Below are positions 17,497 to 24,598 of a stretch of 64,000 bases of DNA, piece after piece (the stretch's first letter is position 1; each line of letters opens with the position of its first letter). A program made the translations under genes and the position numbers. The stretch comes from CAZPHU01 sp964419255 (lineage in GTDB: Bacteria > Fibrobacterota > Chitinivibrionia > Chitinivibrionales > CAYFVL01): assembly GCA_964419255.1 (NCBI GenBank), contig CAYQOU010000011.1, positions 1 to 64,000 on the forward strand, read 5' to 3'. Below the pieces are notes generated by a model that saw only the letters and a program-made list of their open reading frames with translations, was not told the origin of the DNA and searched no databases.

Positions 17497-17716
17497 TCTT
17501 TCAGGCAGGTCTCCTGGCTCTCCCGGTACTGTCGGCCTTCCCATTCCTTTTCAGAAACAGTGGCTTGGATTGACAGCCCCCTCGCCTTAGTTCTTTCCCG
17601 CTGAGCAGAAGGACTTTGGCGAGGCACGCCACGCAGGTTTGAGACTGCGCAAGCTAGAGGATTACAGTGGCAGGACCGCTCCGGAATTTCACCGGAATTC
17701 CCTGGCACCTGAAAAT
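17497..17716 (-). promoter_or_regulatory. Cobalamin riboswitch upstream of the TonB receptor operon
   Basis: The minus strand carries a full aptamer. In order: GGTGCCAGGGAATTCCGG, TGAAATTCCGGAGCGG, TCCTGCCACTGTAATCC, a long variable arm, CTGTCAATCCAAGCCACTG, GGGAAGGCCGACAGTACCGG, and GAGCCAGGAGACCTGCCTG. A closing P1 pairs TTTCAGG with CCTGAAA. It ends about 50 bases before the receptor start. The P1 3' strand GACCTGCCTG is complementary at 9 of 10 positions to the receptor ribosome-binding region CAGGGAGGTC, and a small hairpin (GAACCT/AGGTTC) lies between them. Confidence 0.95.
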
Positions 17717-17884
17717 ATCGTGGATTGTCCATCAATGAGCGCAGTCTCCTTTTCAGAATCCTGCGTTATCCATCTTCCCGCAGTGTACAAGAACGCAATC
17801 TTCAAGATCGCATTCATAAGCGGCGTCGAAACGTGCGCGGTCGAAATGATACTGAGGCGCGGATATTTCTGACCCTATGACCTC

Positions 17885-18622
17885 TCAATTTCTCGATTTC
17901 CCTATGACCAGGACTGCACTGACAAAGCACACCGCGCCGAATGCCGCAAGGTAAAGCAGCGACAGTGCAGGAAGACCTTTTCCCAGCCATGCCGCCCTGA
18001 TGACGGCATTTGCGTGGGTTAACGGCAGAAGGCGTATCAATACGCCGATCCAGTGGGGGTAAGCTTCGACCGGAAAGAACGTTCCGCACAAAAAGGCCAT
18101 CGGTGTAATGACAAATGTGGAGAGCATTCCCTGGTCGGCATGCGATTTTGCGAGCATGGCGGTGCTCACGGCAATAGATGCGAAGACGAATGCGTTAAGA
18201 GCAATCCCGGCGATGAGCCATCCCGCGAAAGCCGGCCGCGCGCCGACCGCAATCCCAAGTACCCAGACCACCCCCGCGGCAAGCATCCCACGCAATACGC
18301 CGCTGGCGACTTCTCCGCACACATAGCACATGTCCGAAACCGGCGCGGAACGGATTTCGTCGAAGGTGTGCCAGTAAAAACGGGCGATATTGATTTCGGT
18401 CGAAATCGAGAAGCTGTTCACCATCGCGCTCATGGCGACAAGACCGGGGAGAATAAATGCTAAATATGGTACGCCATCAGCGGTGAGGCGTGATGAGCCT
18501 GCCCAGCCGAAGGCGATAAGGTACAAAAGCGGCGAAACACTAAACTGGAAGAAATGCCGCCAGAACTTGCGCCGGAAAACAAGAGCTTCCCGGTATATCA
18601 AGCCGATGATCTGTTGCATCAA
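17885..18622 (-). CDS. ABC-2 type transporter permease
   Basis: This 245 aa inner-membrane protein has about six hydrophobic segments and the ABC-2 family pattern. It starts LIYREALVFRRKFW, has LAFILPGLVAMSAMVNSF near residue 60, EIRSAPVSDMCY near 95, and the late motif FLCGTFFPVEAYPHWIG, typical of DrrB/NodJ-like exporters. The start overlaps the stop of the ATPase gene. It probably exports something, but nothing in the sequence shows the substrate. It lies between cobO and riboswitch 2. Confidence 0.85.
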   Translation of the reverse strand: MMQQIIGLIYREALVFRRKFWRHFFQFSVSPLLYLIAFGWAGSSRLTADGVPYLAFILPGLVAMSAMVNSFSISTEINIARFYWHTFDEIRSAPVSDMCYVCGEVASGVLRGMLAAGVVWVLGIAVGARPAFAGWLIAGIALNAFVFASIAVSTAMLAKSHADQGMLSTFVITPMAFLCGTFFPVEAYPHWIGVLIRLLPLTHANAVIRAAWLGKGLPALSLLYLAAFGAVCFVSAVLVIGKSRN

Positions 18623-19464
18623 TCAACCTTCCTTCCGGTAAGCTTGATGAAAACGTCTTCGAGATTAGCCTCGCGCACTGTTCCGGAACTTTGTTCCTTT
18701 CCAAGAAATGCTGCCGCCTCCTGTTTGGTTTCGAAAAAGTGCGTCTCTATCTCGCCGTTGCGCGTCATGTCGGCGGCAATGGCGCGCAACGACCCGATAA
18801 GTGCTTGCGGCGCGCCATCGGCGATGACCTTGCCTTTATCTATAATGACAATCCTGTCGGCAAGCGACTGCGCTTCATCGATATAGTGTGTTGTCAGAAG
18901 GATCGTGTGGCCTTTGGTCTTGAGTTCCCGCATGAGTGCCCAGAGTTTTCTTCGCGCGTGGACGTCAAGCCCCACGGTCGGCTCGTCCATGATAATCACT
19001 TTGGGATCATGAACAAGGGCCCGGGCAATGGTAAGGCGGCGTTTCATACCGCCTGAAAATCTTCCGGCAGGCATATTCTTCTGCTCCGATAATCCGACAA
19101 AATCAAGGAGCGTTGCGCTGCGTTTGCTGACCAGAGCCCGATTCATCCCGAACAGCATGCCGTGCACTTCAAGGTGCTCCAGAGAAGTCAGCTCAGGATC
19201 GACATTGAGCGTCTGGTGCACCACGCCTATGAGTTTTTTAGCCTCAATCGGGTACGTCATGACATCATGACCGCCGATAAAGGCATGGCCGGAGCTTGGT
19301 TTAGTGAGGGTAGATAGAATACGGATTGTCGTGGATTTTCCGGCGCCATTAGGGCCTAGAATGCCGCATATAGCTCCAGCTTCTATTTCGAGCGACAGGT
19401 TATCTATGGCAATAACCGAACCGAAACATTTGGTGAGTTTTTGAAGTGAGATTATTGACATCAT
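18619..19464 (-). CDS. ABC-2 type transporter ATPase (DrrA-like)
   Basis: This 281 aa ATPase partners the permease that follows. It has Walker A ILGPNGAGKSTTIRIL near residue 40, the signature FSGGMKRRLTIARAL near 140, Walker B VIIMDEPTVGLD and the switch LTTHYIDEA. The C-terminal 60 residues match the DrrA-type regulatory extension, including EANLEDVFIKLTGR. MMS offers two adjacent starts. The genes are on the same strand as the B12 operons but separated from cobO by about 460 bases of decayed and repetitive DNA and a scaffold gap, so co-regulation is uncertain. Confidence 0.88.
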   Translation of the reverse strand: MMSIISLQKLTKCFGSVIAIDNLSLEIEAGAICGILGPNGAGKSTTIRILSTLTKPSSGHAFIGGHDVMTYPIEAKKLIGVVHQTLNVDPELTSLEHLEVHGMLFGMNRALVSKRSATLLDFVGLSEQKNMPAGRFSGGMKRRLTIARALVHDPKVIIMDEPTVGLDVHARRKLWALMRELKTKGHTILLTTHYIDEAQSLADRIVIIDKGKVIADGAPQALIGSLRAIAADMTRNGEIETHFFETKQEAAAFLGKEQSSGTVREANLEDVFIKLTGRKVD

Positions 19465-19552
19465 TAATGGTGAATTATGATTTACTTGCTATTCGTGCTA
19501 TTTTCTAGAGCTTATGATTATTGACGAGAGCAATTTTTTAATTTAGGCTAAT

Positions 19553-19774
19553 TTAGGCTAAATCGGCTTCCTTTTGTCCGATAGCCATTTTATGAATGAA
19601 ATCAGCCTTGCTCTCAGCATGTTCCGCTTCTCTGACCATTGCGCCAATGGCAGTGCCACATCGTAAAAACAGTTTTGACAGTATGTTCTCTTTTTGCTCC
19701 TGCAAAATCTTGAACAGTTTAATGATCCTCAACGCAAAAGCGAAACTTTTTCGATTTTATGATTCTCTGTTCAT
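19553..19774 (-). pseudogene. Broken four-helix-bundle protein (23S rRNA intervening-sequence family)
   Basis: The minus strand reads FAFALRIIKLFKILQEQ, then LRCGTAIGAMVREAEHA, then SKADFIHKMAIGQKEA, followed by a stop. This matches the N-terminal two thirds of TIGR02436-type four-helix-bundle proteins (usual length about 120 residues; typical wording LLRSGTSIGAN and SKADFIHKL). An in-frame TAA lies shortly after the ATG at 19774, and the C-terminal helices are missing, so it is a relic. Such genes often lie at hot spots of rearrangement; here it adjoins a scaffold gap and short repeats. Confidence 0.65.
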
Positions 19775-19777
19775 AAT

Positions 19778-19925
19778 ATTCACAATTCATCATTCACAAT
19801 TNNNNNNNNNNNNNNNNNNNNNNNNNNNNNNNNNNNNNNNNNNNNNNNNNNNNNNNNNNNNNNNNNNNNNNNNNNNNNNNNNNNNNNNNNNNNNNNNNNN
19901 NATTCACAATTCATCATTCACAATT
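19778..19925. repeat. Scaffold gap (100 N at 19802-19901) flanked by identical short repeats
   Basis: The 24 bases on the left of the gap and the first 24 on the right are the same: two units of an attcacaattcatc-like 14-mer. The join may therefore be an unmerged contig overlap or a collapsed tandem repeat, and the true length between the pseudogene and cobO is unknown. Confidence 0.85.
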
Positions 19926-19927
19926 TT

Positions 19928-20455
19928 TCAGAACTCGACGCACTTCTGCGCTTTGATGCCGCTCTTTAGAGGGTGTTTCTCAACACACATCTGCGTAACA
20001 AGGTCGGCGGTCTCAATCAGCTTCGCGCTCGCGTCACGGCCGGTCACCACGATGTGAAGATCAGCGGGACGATTCTTGAGGGACTCTACAACTTCATCCT
20101 CAGCCACCATGTCGAATTTTATCAGATAGGTCAACTCATCAAGCACGACAAGACCATAAGCCTTTGATCGAATTTTCTCTTTGGCAAACTCCCAGGCTTC
20201 GCGGGCGATTGCCTTGTCTTTTTTCAGGTTCCCGGACTTCCGGGTGAACCCGTTACCCTTGACATGAAACTCAAGCAGGTCCTCGAACCTTTTCGCGCTC
20301 TCCAGTTCACCGTATTTCCAGGTTCCCTTGATGAATTGAATGACGCATACGCGCATGCCGTGGCCAAGGGCGCGAAATGCCATGCCGAGCGCTGCAGTGG
20401 TTTTTCCCTTGCCGTTGCCGGTGTTGACTATAAGCAACCCTTTTTTCATAAGCAT
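19928..20455 (-). CDS. cobO: Cob(I)yrinic acid a,c-diamide adenosyltransferase
   Basis: This ATP:corrinoid adenosyltransferase of the CobA/CobO/BtuR family forms the Co-C bond of adenosylcobalamin and serves both de novo synthesis and salvage. The 175 aa protein has the P-loop LIVNTGNGKGKTTAALG, VIQFIKGTWKYGE, VVLDELTYLIKF near residue 105, and HIVVTGRDASAKLIE. MKKG two codons in is an alternative start. The tail (KHPLKSGIKAQKCVEF) matches the family end. It lies downstream of cbiC, separated by an ISL3 transposase relic on the opposite strand. Confidence 0.93.
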   Translation of the reverse strand: MLMKKGLLIVNTGNGKGKTTAALGMAFRALGHGMRVCVIQFIKGTWKYGELESAKRFEDLLEFHVKGNGFTRKSGNLKKDKAIAREAWEFAKEKIRSKAYGLVVLDELTYLIKFDMVAEDEVVESLKNRPADLHIVVTGRDASAKLIETADLVTQMCVEKHPLKSGIKAQKCVEF

Positions 20456-20562
20456 CCTTTTTAGATTAAAAATTGTAAATGGTGAATTTTAATTATAAAA
20501 TTCGGGTCATCCGACATTTTCATGTGTACCCACTAGATATTGTGGTTTAGTATATCCCTATT

Positions 20563-20892
20563 ATGAATGATAAAATAGTTTCACCAAGATACTCGGAATA
20601 AAAGCCCCTTGGTCATATCCAGGGTGGATATTGATGAGAAAGCCCAAAAGTTGACATTTGGGTTGAACACGAGAAGAACATCGTAGTGCGCTGGCCTGAA
20701 TGTGGGTAATTTTATTCTGTTTAGGACCATTCACAGGAACGGGTCTATCGTCATTTAAATGTCTGTCAAATGGCTGCATACATTCACGTACGATTACCAC
20801 GGGTTAATTGTCCGATGCATGGGATTAAACAGATCGTTTCGTACATACCCACGCAAAAGCCGGAAGCGGGAGAATTTGTAATCCTGATCACA
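20563..20892 (+). pseudogene. ISL3-family transposase, N-terminal relic
   Basis: Pieced over frameshifts, the plus strand reads MNDKIVSP, SRVDIDEKAQKLTFG, IWVEHEKNIVVRWPECG, then DHSQERVYRHLNVCQMAA, YIHVRLPRVNCPMHGIK and PEAGEF. This is the N-terminal zinc-binding region of ISL3 transposases (CPECG, then DHRERxWRHLDxCQ, then PRVxCxxHGV). Stops and frame changes show it is dead, and the catalytic DDE part is absent, replaced by the end of cbiC. It is the only insertion-sequence trace I recognise here and it splits cbiC from cobO. Confidence 0.7.
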
Positions 20893-21862
20893 AACAACCC
20901 AGCGCATTGACCGCAGCGACGGCAACCGGAGTCCCACCCCTGTTACCCTTGAGACTTATGTGGGGAATGTCTGAAGCCATCAATAGCTCTTTTGATTCCG
21001 CGGCGCCTATAAATCCGACAGGCACACCCACAATGCATGCGGGGCGGACGCCTGTTCTGCGAATAATGGTAAGTAAATGGACAAGCGCGGTCGGCGCATT
21101 ACCTATGGCGACAACGGTTCCCTCGATTCGGGCGGCAAGCAATTCAAAAGCGGCCGCGCTGCGCGTAAGACCTTTTTCACTGGCACATGCGGCAACACCC
21201 TCACTGCCGATTGCATTGATCGTGCGGTCTTTGAATCGAGTGGCCAATCCTGCAGATACCATCCCGACATCGGTGATTATCGCGCATCCATTTTTGATCG
21301 CTTCTTTTCCCCTGTCAACGGCATCCGCAGAAAAGCGTAAAAGCGGCTCAATGCTGAAATCGGCAGTTGCATGTATGACACGCACGACAACGGCTTTTGT
21401 GTCCTCATCGCTATACCTTCCGGCAAGACGTCTGGAAATGAAATCAAAGCTTTGCATTTGTATTTGGTCGGGGGGAGTCTCCTTAAACGGCGTATCTATA
21501 AGCGATGCATGATAAATGTTGCGCTCGATCAGATCGGCACATTCCTCATGAAGCTGCACCGGTGGGAATGCGGTAAATTCTGCATCCGTCTCAGTGCGTC
21601 GCAGCTCTTCAAGGCTGTTCATCAGCTCTTGATATCTTTCCTGGGAAAACGCCAAGGTGGCAGCCTGTATATAGATTCGTTTATAGCCGGCTTTGCATGA
21701 GTCATGACATGTGCGAACAAACTCCGCCTGGTTAAATCCGCTGCCGGCAACTACTTCGCGAATATCACAATCATCCAGACGGTGTTTCATGAGCGATTTG
21801 ATTCGTTGAACGATTTCAGATTCGAATTTACTGCTGACGATACAAAGGAGAAGTGATTTCAT
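20888..21862 (-). CDS. cbiC: Cobalt-precorrin-8 methylmutase CbiC fused to an N-terminal chelatase-like domain
   Basis: Residues 120-324 are CbiC/CobH, which moves a methyl group from C11 to C12 to give cobyrinic acid. The catalytic histidine is in RVIHATADFS, followed by CAIITDVGMVSAGL, AIGNAPTALVHLL and GVPVGFIGAAESKELL. Residues 1-115 resemble a single CbiX/CbiK chelatase half (LLLCIVSSKFESEIV, GYKRIYIQAATLAF), but the usual GHGS and GxH histidines are absent, so this part is probably non-catalytic. It lies 14 bases after the NusG-like gene, in the operon of riboswitch 3. Confidence 0.9.
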   Translation of the reverse strand: MKSLLLCIVSSKFESEIVQRIKSLMKHRLDDCDIREVVAGSGFNQAEFVRTCHDSCKAGYKRIYIQAATLAFSQERYQELMNSLEELRRTETDAEFTAFPPVQLHEECADLIERNIYHASLIDTPFKETPPDQIQMQSFDFISRRLAGRYSDEDTKAVVVRVIHATADFSIEPLLRFSADAVDRGKEAIKNGCAIITDVGMVSAGLATRFKDRTINAIGSEGVAACASEKGLTRSAAAFELLAARIEGTVVAIGNAPTALVHLLTIIRRTGVRPACIVGVPVGFIGAAESKELLMASDIPHISLKGNRGGTPVAVAAVNALGCL

Positions 21863-21876
21863 GGTTTATATTCCTG

Positions 21877-22437
21877 TCAGGTTTTTATCGATTCAACATT
21901 GAGGGAATCTATGGAAACGCATGCTTCACCGAGGCCTTCAACTCTCAGAAGAAGACAATCATTCCCTTTGAGATTTATTATACAGCCACAAAGACCGCAT
22001 AACGGCCCGGCAACAACTCGAACCCTTTCGCCAATCAGGTATTCACGCTCTTTTGGGGGGCGTATGGGAATATTCTTTTCGTATGCGAAATAGATCTGGT
22101 TCAATTCCTGCTTGAATCTTTTCTGCGCTGTAATCGGCAAAATCGTACTTATACTGTTAAGCTGCAACAGCTGCCAGGGTTCTTTCTCACAGGCGAATGG
22201 CACATAGGAAGGAAATAGAGGAAGCAGGGATTTTCTAAGCGCCCGACAATCCGTTCGCCTGGTCACATTTTCGTAATATGGAAGGTAGTATTCCACGCCT
22301 CGATCGAGCAGATCTTTTGCCAACGCCTTCTCCATGCGAGGCTTGACTTTGGCAATCCACCAGGTTTGCGATGAGTCCAGAATATCTTGATTCGGGTATC
22401 GAGACGGAGGATTGTCGCTTAATGAAAGAATCGGCAT
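21877..22437 (-). CDS. NusG-family paralogue (RfaH/LoaP/UpxY-like antiterminator)
   Basis: The 186 aa protein has an NGN domain at about residues 25-120 (WWIAKVKPRMEKALAKDLL, GVEYYLPYYE, LLPLFPSYVPF). A KOW-type domain follows (LIGERVRVVAGPLCGLCG, near 135-150). It lacks the glycine-rich phrase and length expected of housekeeping NusG and has no ribosomal-protein or secE neighbours. It is the first gene after riboswitch 3, 14 bases before cbiC. Specialised NusG paralogues usually bind RNA polymerase and help it through terminators of long operons, often the one they head. That role here is inference. Confidence 0.8.
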   Translation of the reverse strand: MPILSLSDNPPSRYPNQDILDSSQTWWIAKVKPRMEKALAKDLLDRGVEYYLPYYENVTRRTDCRALRKSLLPLFPSYVPFACEKEPWQLLQLNSISTILPITAQKRFKQELNQIYFAYEKNIPIRPPKEREYLIGERVRVVAGPLCGLCGCIINLKGNDCLLLRVEGLGEACVSIDSLNVESIKT

Positions 22438-22451
22438 GAGTCACACTTGGT

Positions 22452-22492
22452 AAAAAAAGGTCCGGACGCTATTTGACCCCGTGGGTATCCGG
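22452..22492 (-). terminator. Candidate intrinsic terminator in the leader of the NusG-like/cbiC operon
   Basis: On the minus strand CCGGA and TCCGG bracket an inner CCC-acg-GGG hairpin, followed by ACC and seven T. It lies 15 bases before the NusG-like start and behind riboswitch 3, so it could be the expression platform. The outer stem is short and its loop irregular. Confidence 0.4.
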
Positions 22493-22528
22493 CTTGCAGT
22501 TTACCCATAATTACATAACGCCACGAGC

Positions 22529-22555
22529 CATACTACAGGATTCCCTGTATATGGT
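22529..22555 (-). promoter_or_regulatory. Strong hairpin in the leader between riboswitch 3 and the NusG-like gene
   Basis: The minus strand contains CCATA-TACAGG, loop GAAT, CCTGTA, bulged G, then TATGG. This 11-bp stem has no T tract. It is a candidate regulatory hairpin, for instance a pause or an RNA element recognised by the NusG paralogue, but only the structure is visible. Confidence 0.4.
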
Positions 22556-22630
22556 CATGTGCTTCGAGGATCTACTAACAACAAATTGAAACACACTTTC
22601 GGATGTTTACTGCATCCTCAGTGTCGAGTG

Positions 22631-22832
22631 TTGCACTCTCAGGTAGGTCTCCTGGCTTTTCCCGGTACTGTCGGCCTTCCCATCCCGACTTCACGTCGGG
22701 ACAGTGACCTGGTTTGACAGTCCCCGAAACCGTTCACTGAGCGAAGTCGAAGTGATCGGCAATCGGTATTGGGTTTACAGTGGCAGAACCGCTCCGGAAT
22801 TTCACCGGAATTCCCTGGCACCTGTAATGCAA
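22631..22832 (-). promoter_or_regulatory. Cobalamin riboswitch upstream of the NusG-like/cbiC operon
   Basis: A full aptamer lies on the minus strand, with GGTGCCAGGGAATTCCGG, TGAAATTCCGGAGCGG, TTCTGCCACTGTAAACCC, CTGTCAAACCAGGTCACTG, GGGAAGGCCGACAGTACCGG and AGCCAGGAGACCTACCTG. P1 pairs TTGCA...CAGG with CCTG...TGCAA. About 190 bases of leader separate it from the NusG-like start. It is near-identical in core to riboswitch 2. Confidence 0.95.
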
Positions 22833-23025
22833 AAAACAAATTAAAGATAATCTATGGTTTAAATGCATGTCAAAAAACCATCACCTGTGTCGCGAATCTC
22901 GGCAACCGATCTTCTTAGGCGGGAACCAGCAGTCGTGATAACCCAATCAGCGAATTCAGGCTTTGTGTTCAGCCAGCGTCCTTCATTTGCAGCACCATTT
23001 AGCTGATCATTGCCCACAGACAGTA

Positions 23026-23064
23026 ACAAAAAAGCCCGTTTGCCTTGAGTCAGGCAAACGGGCT
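23026..23064 (-). terminator. Intrinsic terminator of tmRNA
   Basis: A perfect 12-bp stem, AGCCCGTTTGCC/GGCAAACGGGCT, with an 8-base loop is followed on the minus strand by TTTTTTGTT. It begins eight bases after the tmRNA CCA end. Confidence 0.9.
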
Positions 23065-23072
23065 AAAATTAT

Positions 23073-23424
23073 TGGTGGAGGTGAGGGGAATCGAACCCCT
23101 GTCCGCGGTGGGATAAACATACGCTTCTACATGCATAGTCTGTCTTTTAATTTAACCCGAAAACCCGCCGGCAGACAGGCTGATTTTCGAGCGATCATCT
23201 AAATCTCGGTATGATCGTCGATGCACCAACCATACCCAGCATCCTTAATTTGACCCTGTAAGCATCGGATGCGCTGCCAACAGAGTTTGCCGCTTTTATT
23301 AAGCAGCCATTGCGTAAGAATAATCTTCTGCATTTATCTTTTGTCGGATGATTTACGAGGCCAACCGACATCCTCGACATGCAACGTATGCCTCTTCCAT
23401 CACGTCAAAATCCTGTACACCCCC
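23073..23424 (-). ncRNA. ssrA: Transfer-messenger RNA (tmRNA)
   Basis: The minus strand starts GGGGGTGTACAGGATTTTGAC and ends GGGGTTCGATTCCCCTCACC then TCCACCA. The 5' GGGGGTG pairs with the 3' CACCTCC to form the acceptor stem with an encoded CCA. The internal frame reads NAEDYSYAMAA followed by TAA TAA, the tail of the degradation tag. At about 352 nt it is a normal one-piece tmRNA. It rescues stalled ribosomes with SmpB. The exact resume codon was not fixed. Confidence 0.95.
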
Positions 23425-23523
23425 AAAATTTTCTTTTTTATTCTTACTACCGTCTCTTACTATCTATAAATAATACGATACAAGGCGTCAGTAATTATAC
23501 AAACATGCATAAAATACGTTATG

Positions 23524-24519
23524 CTATGCCGATTCGCGAATGATAAATTTTGTGGGCAACTCCTTATGCTTGATGCCCATCTCGCGCCCCTCGATCTTGT
23601 CGACCATGATATTGATCGCATAATCCCCCATCTCCAGCTTCGGCTGCCGCACCGTGCTGAGCATCGGCTCAAACACCTCCGCTGCGGGAATATCGTCGTA
23701 TCCCACGACGGCCAGATCGGAAGGCACCGAATAGCCCTTCTTTCGCGCCTCTTTGATTATCCCGATAGCCACCATATCGCCGGCGGGCACGAAGATCGCC
23801 GAAGGTTTCTGGGGCATGGATGCAATCTTTTCGAAAACATCGAGGCCGTCCTTCATGGTATCATCCGATACGTCGATCACCAGATTCTCATCGAAAGGCA
23901 TATGGTGTTGTTGCAAGGCGGCGCGGTATCCATTCAGACGATCCTCGGTGGGAAGTGTCTGCTTGCGGCAGATCACACAGGCAATCGCCTTGTGTCCCTT
24001 GCGGATCAGATAATCGGTGGCATCCTGCGCGCCGTGAGCGTTGTTGACATAGACCGAATCCAGGAAATCACACCGCCGGGCTACAACGATACATGGCACA
24101 GCCTCATCCTTAAACACCTTCAACTCCTCATCGGTAACCGAAGAGCTGATCAGTATAGCCCCATCGATTCGCCGCTCGCGGGCCAGACGCTGAAACAGCT
24201 GCGACTCGGTCTCCTTCTGCCCCAGAGTGTCAAACAACTGAACCGTATAATCGATATCACGATTGGTGCTTTTTATCCCCTGAAGAATACGCACCACAAA
24301 CGAGGACGCCAGATTGGGTACGATTACCCCGATCGCGTTTGCCTTGCGTGTGGCAAGTCCCCTGGCGATGGCATTGGGGTAGTAGTGAAGCTCTCTGGCA
24401 ATCTTGAGAACCTTCTTTCGCGTAGCCTCCGAGATATTGGGCTTGTTGTTGATCACCATCGAAACGGTAGCCGAGGTGACCCCTGCCCGTTCAGCAATGT
24501 CTTTGAGAGTTACCGGCAT
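23524..24519 (-). CDS. LacI-family transcriptional regulator
   Basis: The 331 aa protein has an N-terminal LacI helix-turn-helix (LKDIAERAGVTSATVSMVIN, residues 4-23) with the hinge segment YYPNAIARGLATRKANAIGV. A periplasmic-binding-like effector domain follows (VPNLASSFVVRILQGIK to the end). Such proteins repress sugar-use genes and respond to a sugar ligand. No sugar operon adjoins it, so the target and ligand are unknown. It is 99 bases downstream of tmRNA on the same strand. Confidence 0.92.
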   Translation of the reverse strand: MPVTLKDIAERAGVTSATVSMVINNKPNISEATRKKVLKIARELHYYPNAIARGLATRKANAIGVIVPNLASSFVVRILQGIKSTNRDIDYTVQLFDTLGQKETESQLFQRLARERRIDGAILISSSVTDEELKVFKDEAVPCIVVARRCDFLDSVYVNNAHGAQDATDYLIRKGHKAIACVICRKQTLPTEDRLNGYRAALQQHHMPFDENLVIDVSDDTMKDGLDVFEKIASMPQKPSAIFVPAGDMVAIGIIKEARKKGYSVPSDLAVVGYDDIPAAEVFEPMLSTVRQPKLEMGDYAINIMVDKIEGREMGIKHKELPTKFIIRESA

Positions 24520-24598
24520 AAGTTAAGTCCTTATGATAAAAATATTGAGTATGTCGTGTCTAAACCCTGGCATCTGCACCCGCACTCACATAAGGAGT

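Noticed and set aside
19928..20057. Plus-strand frame running across the N gap
   Set aside because: It is antisense to cobO and includes undefined bases.
23073..23200. tRNA gene suggested by GGTTCGATTCC and CCA
   Set aside because: The element is the 3' end of tmRNA: its acceptor partner lies about 350 bases away and a tag frame with double stop is inside.
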